Source of the DNA: Pipra filicauda
Taxonomy: Eukaryota > Chordata > Aves > Passeriformes > Pipridae
Direction of reading: 5' to 3'
Assembly: GCF_003945595.2 (NCBI RefSeq)
Contig: NW_024104376.1
Span: 4,092,001-4,156,000, forward strand
DNA: 64,000 nucleotides
Shown here: positions 51,124 to 64,000 of the stretch, piece after piece
How positions within the stretch are numbered: the stretch's first letter is position 1
Layout: every line of letters begins with the position of its first letter
Made by a program: the position numbers and the translations under genes
The notes under the pieces: model-generated
The model's input: the letters and a program-made list of their open reading frames with translations, nothing else
Told to the model about the DNA's origin: nothing
Databases searched by the model: none

Positions 51124-52229
51124 ATATACATGTTACCTAAATCCACTTTGACAAAAATTAAAGTGTATCTCTATAAGCAAATAAGCCCCATCTAATTCCC
51201 AATTACCAAACGGAAAGGAAGTTAAGTAGCAAAATCCTCAGAACACACAGGCATCCGGCTTAAGTACCGTATTCCTTCCTCCCAAAACACACAAAAGCAT
51301 CTTGTTTGATCACTGATGGGCACAGAACACAGAAGAGGAAGCATATAGTCAGTACCACGAGGAGCTACGTGCGATAGGCTGTCACTGAACTCAGCAGTAG
51401 GTGACATTGGCCATCTCATACTCATCCCTTCAGATTGTCATTTCTGCAGGACACTGTGTCAGAGACTGCCTGGCCTTCTCGAGCATCACCAGACCAGCAC
51501 AAGCCTGGACCTGGGGCTGTTCACTCATGGCAACTGGCAGGTTAAACAGGGACAATTAGAGGAGGCACTTCCCCCATCTGCCTGTTCCGTTTCCTGGAGA
51601 CTGTGGCACTGCAGAGGATACAGACAAACTGTGTGTGACGCAGTTCCCAAACCATCATCTACAACCTGGGTGATTTTCACAGAGCAGATGCAAATGGTTG
51701 TAGTACAAAAGTTACTTTACATGCAACTTAGCTTCCAGACAAAGGAAAGGAGCAACCTTTGGGACAGGGGAGGAAGGAAGTACTGGAGAAGGCAATTAAC
51801 TCTGTCATCTAATATTCCCATTCTTACGAATCAACATCCTTAGGAAAAAATCCATTTGGAACTTTGAACTCTCCTACTAAAAACATCCCATGTGTTATTT
51901 TTTCAGCAGCATGTCTCAGTGCATTATTGGTGTCATTTTGGTTGTTATTTTAATTTTTGAAAACATTTCATTTGAAATTAGCAAAGAAGAAAAACCTCAG
52001 GCTCTTTTTTGGGGGAGTTCATTGTTTCTAGACTGAAGTTGCAATATATAAAAAACAGTTCAGCTGGTTTTTGTCATTACTAGAAATAAAATAATGACTT
52101 AATGATTTACTATCACATGGCATTCAGATTACAAAAGCAGCACTATATAAAAACCAATGCAGCACATATTAAATGGATTAAAATTGAACTAGATTTCTAA
52201 TAGTAACTGTATGATGTGGTTACTTGAAA
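51124..52229. other. Non-coding unique DNA, no gene recognised
   Basis: Nothing is recognised except AT-rich sequence from 51.85 to 52.22 kb. The 67- and 70-codon frames here have no convincing splice limits. The last 80 bp may be a badly decayed upstream part of the CR1 tail that begins at 52230. Confidence 0.65.
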
Positions 52230-52282
52230 CAGCTGAGGATTAGATTCAATGACCCAGGAGGTCTGTTCCAGAGTTATACTCC
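52230..52282 (+). mobile_element. Old CR1 LINE 3'-terminal fragment
   Basis: agctgaggattagattcaat, then gacccaggaggtctgttcc, follow the 3' terminus of the older, amniote-wide type of CR1 ('ggattagattcaatgacc...ggtcccttcca'). The terminal octamers are decayed. It may be a separate copy from the one starting at 52.7 kb, since a 3' end here precedes more 5' CR1 sequence downstream. Confidence 0.6.
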
Positions 52283-52706
52283 TAAAAAGCAATTGTTAAT
52301 AGGAAATCATCATCAAAGGGGGGTATTTTCTGTGGTCCTACAGAGATCTCCTTTTGTCAAATGTTATTCAACATCTTTAGCCAGGATGGTGAAGTTTTCA
52401 GAGGACACAAACACTTGGAGAACAATAAACAATAATGGGAATGGGTCAATCATCCTCAAAGCTTGGTAAACTGCATTATTCTGAATGTTACTCAGCAGTG
52501 AAACACATTATTTCTTCATCTCAGACAATCACTCTAAGAACATATTCAGAAGTAGGTATTCCAAAAAACCCTGTATACAGGGTTCCTGTAAAACAGAAGA
52601 TACAATGCTTGGATATACAAAGAGCATGTTGTGCCAAAATGGAATGCTGTTATTACCTCTGCATACAGTGCTGGTGACTCCATTACTCAAATAACATGCA
52701 CAGTCC

Positions 52707-53085
52707 AAGGAGGTAGCTGAAATACTGGAAAGGGATCAGAAAAAGGCTACAGCAATGATTCTATGTCTGGAAATTCTGCCTTAAAACAAAATACATATGA
52801 ATCTCAACCTCTTTAACTTCTCTTAGAAAAATCTGAGAGGCAATGACTTCACAGTCTGTATTTGGGGACTGGAAAATATTTCTGACGATAATAAGTTGCT
52901 CAATTTAGCAGACAAAAAGTATGCAATGTTTGAACAGCTAGAACTTGAAATCACCCAGGTGAGATAAAATACATGTTTTTGTATATATTAATAATGAGTT
53001 AAAATAATCACTGAAACAACTTACCAAGGAAAGTGGTAGATTTGCAAATCTCATGATATCTGAAAGGCCAGGTATCTTCTGTAAT
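52707..53085 (+). mobile_element. Ancient CR1-type LINE fragment (reverse-transcriptase 3' part)
   Basis: A collinear series of blocks matches the end of the reverse-transcriptase ORF of old amniote CR1: ggaaagggatcagaaaaagg, caacctctttaacttctctt, agtctgtatttggggac, ttgctcaatttagcagac, then actgaaacaacttaccaagg and gtggtagatttgcaaatctc. These correspond to the 'ergQkratkmi', 'LnlFsL...rRlrGD', 'FnLae' and 'WNnLP..VVdS.si' parts of the protein. Frame and many codons are lost, so it is much older than the copy at 31.9 kb. The 3' boundary is vague and could extend to about 53.15 kb. Confidence 0.72.
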
Positions 53086-56000
53086 ACCTTGACCTGGCTG
53101 AAGGAAGTATTCACCTTGATATGGGAATGACCCGGGCCCTTGAGATCAAAGCCTCTTTCCTGATTTCAAAACCTGTGAAGAAAGCTAATCTGCTCACTTA
53201 TGTGGACCATCCCATACAGCTTTTGGTTATCATGTAGAATGTCTCAGGAATCTCTCCATCCAAAAAAACCCTTTTATGTTGACTTCAGTGAGCCACCTAT
53301 TAGGCCTTTATTCCTTCCAAACCTTTCTATTCTCTGAGTTCTGTTGTCATATCTTCTTTTAATCCAGTGATTCCTTCTTGCCTTCCCATAAAATTGTCAT
53401 TTCCTTCAGATGCTGAGACTGATGAAAGAGCCACACTGAAATAAAAACTAAATGAGGTGAAAATATATCCCATAAAAACCCCCATTAAGGAGTTTACGGA
53501 GAGATTTCCTACTCCTCTGGCTCAGATAGCCATATTTTATTCCTTCTAGGAAACAGAAAACCCTTAATCCCAGAAGAATGCAGCCAGAATCAAAGAGCAA
53601 GAGGAGGCATTGAGTTGTAAGAAAAGGAGGGGGGAAAGAAAGAAGAATTTTATAGTCAGCCCTTCAACACAATGTGAATGAATGGGCTATCACCACAGCT
53701 ACTGCACTGAGCACAGTGGATACAGGAGAAAAATATGATAAACTGGAAATCTACACAAAGCCCACAGTCAGATAGCACTGGGTTAACATCATGCAATAGG
53801 CTGTTGAGTGCTTAATGAGCCACACGCTGTTAGGAAAAATGTCTATTAGAGGAAATGAACAGAGCGAGAAGAAAGGCATTAAATGCTTATATATGGTCAT
53901 GATTAATTAAGAAATTGAGAGAAATGGTAAATTTGATAGTTTCTCATCCCTTACACAAGAAACTGATTTTTCTTCAGGGCAAAATATATTCTGTCCCCAA
54001 CCACCTCTCAGGTTATTGCTTCCCCTGCCTGGTCTCTTTATTTGTTTGGTTTTTTCTCTCTGTGTCTGTATGAGTGGGTATTTATTCTTTCGTATTGCCA
54101 GTTGGTCAGTGATCAAACAACACCAGCAACAATACAACATAACATCCCAGACTACAGAAATCTGATATTTTGTGAAAGGTGGCTGGTACAAATGTCACAT
54201 CCTTTTCTCGGTCTGGTCTAGCAGTTACATGGTTTTGTGCATTTTTTTTGATCAGAGTATCCTATGTGTTTTAATTTTTATTGTTATATTTTTGACATAA
54301 ATAACATTCTTTCAATTGTACCTTTCTAATCTTCTGAATTTAGCAACAGACAGAGAGGTTAAACCTGTATCTGCATTTTAGTGAATCAACACAGCATTAG
54401 ATGATAAATGAAGATTTTCCTGGACATTTTCATATGTTTCCATAGCAAACCTTGCTGGAACCTCTAGCACCTTCTGTTCAAGCCAGGTCAGGGACGGTAC
54501 AACTCAACATCACTCAGGATTTGAGCTTGTATCGCTTCAATTACTTTTCCCTAAAAAGAAGTCCTCATTATTTTTGCAATTTTTCCTGTCTTAATTGTTG
54601 TCAAGTTGCTTCTAAGAGATGAACACATGGAATTCATTGAGCACACAGCAAAACACACATTCAATTAGATATTGACGGTCTTGAGGGATAACAGCAATAA
54701 AATGTGCCCAAGGGGTAAAACAGTTCACAAGTTATGGTGCGGTGACCCAAGCATTGTGGGCAGAGTGGGGAATGTTGCATAACCAAAACAACAATGAGGC
54801 GAGCAGGGGGAACTACATTGTCTTCTCCACACCCTGCCACCACAGCACTGTTCCTGGAATCAGTCCTGCCACTTGTGAGAAAGCCTCTTTGAAAATCAAA
54901 CCCCACATTTTCAAATCGCTTTTAGACATGTGGACCAGAGATTCATCTGAATTGAGCCTGGTTAGTTCTCTGCCATGAGTGAGATATGTTTTCTCACTCC
55001 ATCCTCCACATCCGCCACACCAGTCAGAGGCCAGCAAAGTGAGATGTCATCTGTTAAGCGGTTCTTTAGGAAACTATGCCTTTTGCTTATGATGTGGACT
55101 AGTCCTGAGCAGAACACCGTATCATAACTTCTAGTACAGCCTTTTTTTCATCCATCTTCAGTTGTTTATCTAGTCTAAACTATTTATCTGGGCTCTATGT
55201 AGTCAAAGGAAAAATATTCATTTTAGCGTAACTCATCTGACCCAGCAGAGCTGCCTTAGGGTCATGCCTATCTTACTCTATTGACGACAGGTGGGCACTA
55301 AATGTGCAGATGGCCATGTTAGGTGGACTGAATTACATCCATACTTCTGACTTCAGAAGGTAATTTTCAGTGGATGTGACAGTAAGGTTACTGAAATCCG
55401 CTTTATTGACTTACCTTGGCTTTGTACCAGAGCGAACAGGAGCTAAGAGCATGAAGAAGGATGCTTATCTTCTGTGAAACCTGTATCCTTCCCCGCCTTC
55501 ATTGGTTATTGAAGGGGTCTAAAGTTGCTACACTCCTAAATGAGACACTTCACTTGAACAACTGAAATGCGGGAACCTAAATCTTTGCCTTCCTGATGTT
55601 CTCTGCAGTTATTTTTTTGCAGCACTGTACAAATTCTACAGAACACATTCTGATCACAATCCTAGCTCTTTGCCTGCTTTGCAGATACATTCTCCCACTG
55701 CAAGCTGAAAGAGCACAGGCAACCATCAGGAATGTCACTCAAACTCACACCTTAAAGCTCCAAGTGTATTTTCTTCTTTATTCTCCTCCTTCAACTCACA
55801 TTTAATCTTTTCCTCTCCTCTGACATTTTCTAAGTCTATGAATCATGAAGTTCCCATGCCTTACTCCTTCCCACTCTCTCCTTTACCATGCCTATAGGAG
55901 TTTGTATTAAAGATTGCAACCCTGTTTTACTGTGGTCTGAGCCACAAGAGAGTCGTAAGTCATGTTCTGTATAAAATACTCCCCTTTCCTAGAATTCACT

Positions 56001-58111
56001 CCCACTTTCTGCATTTGTTTGCAGAGAATCTTCTTTGGGAAGGTAGAAATAATTTTCCTTTTGTCCATACTGACTTAATACCGTGGTTGATAAAACCTAC
56101 TAATTTCCTTTCTTCCTTTTAATAATATACCACATCTGGACCAAAACAAGTTTCACCAAGAGGAAAGCTCTCCTTCTGAAACAGCCGAGAATACCCTGCA
56201 CAGCATATCTGCCGTTAGGTGTGACTTGCTTTATCAACTTTGTTCAACAGGAACAGGATGACTTCATCCTAAGGATGTTTTCGGGTACTTTTTTTTGTCT
56301 TGTTTGGGGATGAAAGCATAGTCTAATTACAAGCAATGATGAGTTCTACCCAAAAAATATCCTTTATCCAAAGTTTATGTGAACAGACCTGGTCTTTGGA
56401 GGTTTTGTATTTGTCTACCATGGCTCCAACGCTCATCTCCAAAATAAAAGCCTCATCTGGAACCGTCATGTACTAAAAAGGAATTTGACATTCCCATATA
56501 CTTTAACACAGGTTGTACAGGATGAGGATACACTGTTCACTGACATTGTGATCTCACGCATCTCTCCACTGTACAGCCTGCATGGATCCAAATCATTAAG
56601 CTGAAAACCTTTGAGGATATTTCCCTGAATGATGCCTGTGTGTGAAATCCATTTCCCTGCTGCAGACTCATCATTGGAATCAGCAATGCCTTCCCACCCT
56701 GTTTCCCAGAGGCAAACTATGGTCTCTCCACCATCCCACTCCACAAACCTGGGACATTGCCAAGGGTATCTGAAGCCAAAGGAGGGGAATGCAGTTTCCT
56801 ACCACAAGAAACTGAGCTGCCTGTGCAGATGTTTAGTGTGTACTCTTCTCTGCAGATGGGGGTATTCACATCAGAAGAACTGATGTGAACTTTCATCTAC
56901 AAGTCTCAGACATAATGGTCTGAGAAGCATGGGGAAATGCGGGCCAGAAGCAAACACCCTGGTGTTGGACACAGCTTTGTGTTACTCCAGTGCTCACACT
57001 ACTTGCTACTTACACCATCCTGTATATGCCATTTCAAGGATTGCCTTAAAACTAATGCTAAAACATTACAGAACAAGAGTAACATGGAGAATATAATTCA
57101 TGCATGCACTAGAGAAGCTTAATTCCACAGCCCGAGATATAAGACACCAACAGTGGTTTGCTCACAGTGCAAGTTACCAGCAACACCTTCTACAGCAAGG
57201 CTAAGGCACAAATTCCTGTGACATGCTCCACAATTCAGCCTCTTCCTCTTTAAAAGCAATCATAAAGGTAAACATTGCTCTCACTCTTTGCAGCACATAT
57301 TCCTGTATTTCAATTTAAATTCACTCACTGAGATGATTGACTGCTTCTTTTAGTCATACACTATGTCTGTGAGTTCATGTGACACCTGTAGCTTATAAAG
57401 TAACACTTTCCAAGCTGCTGTGACATTCATCTGTTTGATGAGTGCAAAGAACCTCTGTTCGTTTATTCATAAAAGTCTCAGTTTGGGGCTCCAAACTTCT
57501 GGTCACGATTACTCACAAAAAGCACATCAAGAAGTCAGGAAGAGTCCAGACTGATCTCTAGTTTAGCAAATCAGATAGAAATGGAATTTTTTTCTTTTCA
57601 GGTGTCCAAAGCAGGTGTTCTCACCTTTTATATATATACAGTCTCATGCCATAAGACAACCTTACTGAAAATATTATTAAACACTTTAGATTGTATATGG
57701 GTATAACTGAGACCAACACTTGTTGCCTTCCGCTCAGATTTTAGACCTTAAAAACAAGGAACAAATGTCCCAAAGCAGCCCAGCTAAATTTACTGAAGGT
57801 TCATTAATCAGATACTTTATGCCCATTGAACCAAATTTTCAGAAGCATACGAAAAGATGAGTTGCCAACAAAGAAATTTTTTAGAAATCCTTACAATTTG
57901 GGCTTGTGTAATCACTCTTTCTTGCAGAGCAGATACTTAATTCACATTCCAGTGCCCTCTCACGCTGAGGAACCAGAACTCCTTTGATTATCTCATTATT
58001 TTTCTGTTAATTTTACATCATGCCTCAAGTTTTAGATAGTCAATCCTCACTACCACACCCTGCTGACTCCCACTTCTATACATGGAGAGTAGATGTAAAA
58101 TTTTTCTGAAG

Positions 58112-58149
58112 CATAAAAATTGTCCTTCTGCATAGAATTTGTCCTTCTA
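58112..58149. repeat. Tandem duplication, 19 bp x 2
   Basis: cataaaaattgtccttctg is followed directly by catagaatttgtccttcta, three differences over 19 bp. Confidence 0.85.
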
Positions 58150-60549
58150 CCATCATACCCCATCCTCTTCCCACCAGCCCTGGATGCAAACGACCATGCA
58201 AATAATTAATACACTTGCCTCCCTTTTGGTTGACTGGTAAAATGGAATCAGACAAATGAATTTTTGGTCCCCATTGATCTTTCAGTACACTGTGTTATGA
58301 CAGGGTGTGAGGTGACATGTCAGATAATGTATAGTGTCACACTCCCCAACTATTTGATGCCATTTAATGTAATGCATCCTGGCATGTCATGATGGGATGA
58401 CACGAAATGAGAAAGAAGCCAAACTGGAAATACCAATTACCCACTCTTAACCCTGAGGCAGTAGGGGGAAAAATATGCCTGTGTCTGGGTGACCCTTGCT
58501 CTGCTTATTGCCTAAGCTTCATAATTCAGGGAGTTTGTTTCGGGTACTCCTCAGTTCGAGGTCATTACCATTCAGATGGTCAAAGTGTCTGTAACCCTCC
58601 ACTTCATTGGAAACCCAGGAGAAGCAGCAGAGAAATCAACAGAAAAAATGTAAATCGCAGTTCCCAGAGTGTCAAGTTGAGCTGATATTTTGTGTCTAAT
58701 GAGCTGCAAAGTCACAGAGTATAAGGAATAAAGACAAGACAGGAGAGGGCAGGGAGAACGGAGAGTGTGCTGGCAGATGAGTCGAAGATCAGGCTTGCAT
58801 CCAAAGACTGCACAGAAAGACAGGGTTGAGGCCTCTGAGCTGTCTAGCAGAGTGGAAACAAGCAGGACATAGGAGTAACACAGACAGTTCTGTTGCAGGT
58901 CAGCCTTGGAGAATGTTACTCTCCCAGCCTACCCTGAGGAGGTCACCATCACTTTTCTCTCCATCGGAAGTCAACTCTCCTCTGTTCTACCAATAACCTG
59001 TTTGGGTATTTGCTGCCTAAATTGGTCTCCTCAAAAGGTCTGAGTCCAAGCATTGCTCCCTGTTTGACGATTCAAACTCTGAGTGAGGGTACACTTTCCC
59101 ACATGGGTATTTTGGCAGAGTGGAGGGAAAGCCAACACCCCAGCAGACAGGCAGAGATGATCCCATGGGAACCCATGTCTCTCTGCTGTACCACAACACC
59201 CCCTATGGCCAGCATGAATTAAAGTGCCAAAATACTCCTGGCTAGTGGCATAAATAGGTCTATACAGAGTGACGGTTTCATAACAGTTGAGCTTAATACA
59301 ACAGACAAGGTAGAAGTCAGCCAGGTTTCAGCAGTATTTCTTCTCAAAATCATCTTTCAACTTCACATCTTCTTGTACCCTCACTACATAGTTCTAAAAG
59401 CAAACATTTCCTTCCACTTGATTTTAAAATCCCAAGATTTCAAATACATCATACCAGGAATGAGTTCAAATCAAGGAGACAGCTTTCACTTGATTAAAAT
59501 CTAGAGTACCCCATTTCATAAGTCTGTATGAGGCTGTCCTCTCCAAATATTCATCTGCCAATCTCAATGGTTAGTCCTTTCTCATCACAGCAGTGTTTTT
59601 TGCCCCCATAACTAGTTCTTGTAACCCTCCCAATAACTGTGCAGTCCTAATGCCTGTTTATTCAAGCATCAGTGTGAATATCTACATATGGTTGCATATG
59701 CCTTGCTGCTATTGGATCATCACTTTCCCAAAACCCACTATAATGGGTTGGCTGAAGACACTTGATTCTTCAGATTTTTAAATGGCATTAAAGGAGCTCA
59801 AACGTTTTGGTGTGATACAAAACACTTGTCATACAAATCCTGCCCTCATCAGGTACTGGATTGAAACCTCCAAAAGAAAATTGCTATTTGTGAACTTATT
59901 CATAATACTCTTTAAAAAAAAAAATCCTTACCAGAATTCAAACCAAAATTATGTCATAAATATATGAAACATGCATTCTAAATATCTGTCAAAGGCTCCC
60001 TTGGTCTGCTCCCAAGCAGGTTTGTAGCACTGTGGAAACAAACTGATGGTCTATTTTCATTAATTTTTTCTATGATTGAAGAAACATTATCCTACCTATA
60101 GCAAAATATTTTAGGGATATTGTGAGAAAGAGGGGGAAATGTTCCAGAGTGCTTTCTGATAGACACAATAATGAGCACATCTTCTTATAGTATTTAACAG
60201 CTAACAACTATGAATATGATATGATGAGTCATAGCTACACTGGACTTAAGTAGGGACTAACAAATTCCACATTGTTCACAAAATTGGGAGATTCCTTATG
60301 GGAAAGCTGAAGGAAATACAGTTTTACTGGAGGAAGAGTTAATTTTGTTGGACTGTATACTATAGTTTGTTTTATCTACTTCATTGGAACTTCTTTTTTA
60401 AATATAAGCCCCCTGTTCGTAAAAGAGAAAAAGCTCAGCCAGTCTCCAACAGAGTGACAAAACTGAAAAAATTGTAAAATCATACCATGTAACTGCCAGA
60501 AGAAAAGTGCTAAAAGGATGCAATCAAGTTCCAATGGATGGAATACTGG

Positions 60550-60573
60550 AAAAAAAAAAGAAAAAAAGAAAAA
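60550..60573. repeat. A-rich (A)nG simple repeat
   Basis: Runs of ten, seven and five A separated by single G residues. Confidence 0.85.
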
Positions 60574-63500
60574 TCAAACATCCAAAACTGTTGCACCAAA
60601 TCAGTGTGGTAACTGCAGGGTTTAAGTGAGCTCTCTGTGTGAGGTCCTAAACAAATGATTGTGAGCAGGAATTCGGACATGAAACACTCTCAGTTCAGAC
60701 AGACGCACCACAAGCCCAGTGCATGACACGGCTCAAAGCTGTAGAATTTTTCAGACTTGATGATGACAGGGTGGGTTTTTTTGAAACACACTGTATTCAA
60801 CACCTGTTCAATCCTTGAGACAGTCCTAACAAAATCAAAATACATTTAGAATCACAATGGAGGCTAATGGAGAAACTAGGAAATTGATTGGGCAGCCTTG
60901 GGGTAATCAGCAAGATTCACCTTCATCCAAAATTAAGAGTATGGAGTTGAACTGGTCCTTCCGGCCTCCAGTAAGCCATATCTCTGCAGCAAGTGATAAA
61001 CAACCTCATTCAACACTGTCTCATTTCTGACTCCTCATCCCGTAGTCCATCTGTGAAAAACACGAGCATAGCCCAAGCAATCAGTGGAGAATTGTTTTTC
61101 TGTTCAAGAATGGGTGTATCAGTAGAAATGTGGATATATTAACATATAAGCACATGACCAAGTCTCTATAAATAGAATATATAGGTGATACAAGCCTCAT
61201 CTACTTCCCAATGCATGTTTAATATATTTATGAGTATTTCTAGTTCATTTTTCCTTTTGACTCCAGATCTGCCTGTGCTGCAATCCTCCTACAGTTTAAG
61301 TAGCTTGTGTTCAATACTTAAATTTCACACTTTGTAGGCTATAAAAAATACAGTTAAACCTTAAAGGACAGCCTCTATAAGAACAAGAATAGTCATAAAG
61401 ATTCCACAGGAGCCTCTCAATTGCCTTAATTCCTTATTTTATCGCAGAAAAACTTTGCATGTTTGAGCCATTCCAGTCTCGACAAATTGCAAACTGCAGG
61501 TAAACAAAATGCTTAAACCATTTGGACAGTGACCAAAATCTCAATCCAGCCAATGATTACATTTCTGTTAGAGAAGTGTTGGTGCACTCTGAAACTAAAA
61601 CTCTGCCATTTCGAAGGTCAAGCATAAAAGCAAAGAAAAGGCATTTGCTGGTTAGTTGATGAACCCATAAGCATTATAATATCCTGGCAATTATTCTTAT
61701 GAGCATTTTTGTCCCTTGAAAACTCTTTCCTCTATTGTTCAGCACTTCATTAATTGACATAGAAAAGATCCATCAACATCCAGCTCAAAAAACTAATACT
61801 GGACTCTGCAGTAACACTTCCTACAGGAGTTATACTGAACTTTGCTCACAGAGTATCTTGTGCATTTAGTGGGAAGGAGATGCCAAATGTGGTCTCAGTG
61901 CCTGTGACCAGAATGACTCTTACCAGAGCACGACACCCTTGTGTTTGTGTTTGTGATAGCACTGCCACTGGGGCTTCAGCAGCAATGAACAGACAAGTTA
62001 GAGTAGGAGACCCACAGTCTAATCCAAGGCCTTTTCCAGTCTGTAGTTTTGTGTCACTAATCCAATATCTACTTCCAAGTTTTCTGTTCGTAGAACAGAA
62101 AGGTTTGTATTTCTTTTAAACCAACTAATATTCCTCATGGTTTAAATCAGGAGCACCTTTAGCAGGTATTATGTCAGCCATTCACCAGACATTACAGCTG
62201 AAAGGGTCTAAGACACTTGGTTAGGAAAATCTAATCCCAAAGTTTATACTTCTTTCTAACTAGGCTCCTTAAATATATAAGGCTTAAGATAATGATATCT
62301 TCAGTCAGACAATCCTTCACCAATAGCTTGAAGATGTCAATGAACATCAACGGAATGTGGCAAAGGAATGGCAACCTCGGAGATGCTGCAGAGTTTTTCT
62401 GGATACCAGTAGCTGAGTAGGGGAACAATGCTTATTAATGACTGCAAGGTCAATGTGCAGAAATTTGTTTTAGATACAAAGAATCCATATAAATGGTACC
62501 TCTCATGCCCACCGATAGACAAGCACATAAGAAACTAGATTTCTTAAGTTCTACTGCTCACAGTGCTTCCTTCTCTGCATCAGGCAGTAGACAATACTTA
62601 GACCAAGAGCCAAACTCTGTTTCTTAACCCAAAGCAGAACATCTCCCTTTACAACTAAATTTTTTAAATAGAGGAAAAACAACATCAAGATGATAAGGCC
62701 CTTATTCACACTGACAAGCAGCTGTTAAGACATGACTTTATGAGACATTGCAGCTCATTCACATCTGACTGAAGGGAATAGTGCATCCTCTGGAATAAGG
62801 TACTACTCTACACTCAGTCAGGTATCAGGTGCTAACCCATAAACTATGCCATCACCATCATGAGGTTTATACAGGCATAAATTTAAAGTAGTTCTAAATG
62901 AAGTCTTGTGCACTGTAGTCATCAGACTTAACAATTCCTGTATTACTTGCCATTAGAAGCATTTTTATTTCAGAACAGTAAACAGTCTTTATCCAGCTAA
63001 TCATCACTGAAAGAATAAATTATCCAATCCAAATTAAGAAACAGTAGACACAAAATATTATTATTCAAGGCAAGATTTCTATAGGTAATCCCACCTGAAT
63101 AATTAGCAGCACCATCTCTGTCCCTCAGGGTATATATGGGGGTATATGTATCACCCTCTGACCACCCATTTTGCAAAACTAATAACTTGGTCAAGTAATA
63201 CACTGGTGGAAGTTGAGGGGCTCTGGGAAAAATGGTGGAACACCAAGTCAAAAAGAACATTCAATACTCTGATAAGATTCCCTAATTATAGCCTCCTGAG
63301 AGAATGATCTTCCTTACACTTGCAAAGGGCTTGGGGGTACTAAGTTACTTCAATACTCCTTATAGAGACATATCTGATGACAGGTTCTGTTGTTGGATTG
63401 TTGTTTTTACTTTCACTGACACATTGGGAGCCAGTCTGGGAAATGATTCTGTAATATTCCAGGAAGAAATGCAAGAAAAGGAGAATCTTCCTTTTATCCC

Positions 63501-64000
63501 CTGCAAAGTAATTCACAAATTGTGTCACAGAGGATTAAGTCCTGAAGTCCTGGGGACCTGTGGTCAGCCTTGAGAGGCATTTTCCCAGCTGAGAAGTGCT
63601 GTCCCTTTCAGCTCACCTGCGACCTTCCTCTATACAGAGGTTTTGGGAGCATTTTGAGAAGTCAGAAAAAGTGTTCTGCTTCTCAGCTGACATAAAATGT
63701 AATCGAAGTATGCCAGGAAAAGCCCAGGAAAAACAGCTGAAAGAAACTATGACCCAGTGGAGCAAAAATCCAAACAGATCAGCCATGCAGTTTTCCTCAC
63801 TTTAAGGCACCTGCAGAGGAAAGATTTGGCAGAGAGGGTATGACTAAGAGTTTTCCTATACAATGAACCTCCTGATACACTCAAGAAAAAAAAATAATCA
63901 CATGAAGGTACAGGGATCCTCTGAAGCACACCGAGTTCAAGTGAGAAAGGATAAAAAAATCAAACATAAAAAAAAAAAATCTTTGTTTTAAACCAATCCT

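Larger units (their letters stand above)
53086..64000. other. Non-coding unique DNA, no gene recognised
   Basis: About 10.9 kb with no recognised gene or transposon. Frames are all under 95 codons. There are small 19-bp duplications at 58112-58149 and an A-rich run at 60550-60573. A possible but unproven old CR1 tail lies near 60.94-60.98 kb (ggtccttccggcctcc). The segment at about 61.44-61.79 kb is complex, with homeodomain-like TTAAT motifs. The window ends in an A-rich stretch at 63.97 kb. A minus-strand splice-bounded 28-nt segment lies at 55415-55442. Confidence 0.68.

Noticed and set aside
60940..60985. Possible old CR1 tail (ggtccttccggcctcc)
   Set aside because: Only one motif fits and the upstream sequence shows no collinear blocks.
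1..64000. tRNA, rRNA, CRISPR, bacterial operon or prophage features
   Set aside because: No B-box-like GGTTCNANNCC cores, no repeat-spacer arrays, no long frames or ribosome-binding patterns; the DNA is vertebrate in character.

Overview
This window reads as ordinary, gene-poor vertebrate DNA from a bird. The assignment to birds rests on its transposable-element relics. There are several CR1 LINE fragments, including a large one at about 31.93-32.77 kb whose 3' end and reverse-transcriptase tail match the bird CR1 pattern. There is a complete solo LTR of an avian ERVL-like type at 50.53-51.12 kb. There is also a degraded GC-rich repeat at 6.58-7.34 kb of a kind I recognise from many bird genomes. 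The sequence is AT-rich, has no CpG island, no operons and no long open reading frame; the longest frames (146-180 codons) are repeat-derived or open on both strands at once. I cannot tell whether the window is intergenic or lies inside a very large intron.

Layout: 1-6.58 kb is non-coding with one GATA microsatellite. At 6.58-7.34 kb is the minus-strand LTR-like repeat. At 7.34-22.1 kb is unique DNA with a seven-run G-quadruplex motif at 11.45 kb, two CR1 tails (11.52 and 12.90 kb) and small tandem duplications. A CR1 3' fragment lies at 22.11-22.33 kb. At 22.3-31.8 kb is unique DNA. At 31.83-32.89 kb a minus-strand CR1 is bracketed by two diverged direct copies of a stretch of about 100-120 bp, which look like an unusually long target-site duplication. 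At 32.9-50.5 kb is unique DNA with a purine-rich tract (35.0-35.8 kb) that may be a decayed coding sequence, AT-rich simple repeats, and weak exon-like candidates at 43.6, 44.8 and 47.07 kb. The solo LTR follows, then two pieces of a much older CR1 (52.23-53.09 kb), then unique DNA to the end.

No gene is called. Exon-like candidates are reported as findings because strong splice signals combined with open frames of this size are expected several times by chance in 64 kb. No tRNA, rRNA, CRISPR array or promoter was recognised. Nothing in the window forms a working multi-gene system; the best leads are the long duplication around the CR1, the purine-rich pseudogene-like tract and the few splice-bounded frames.
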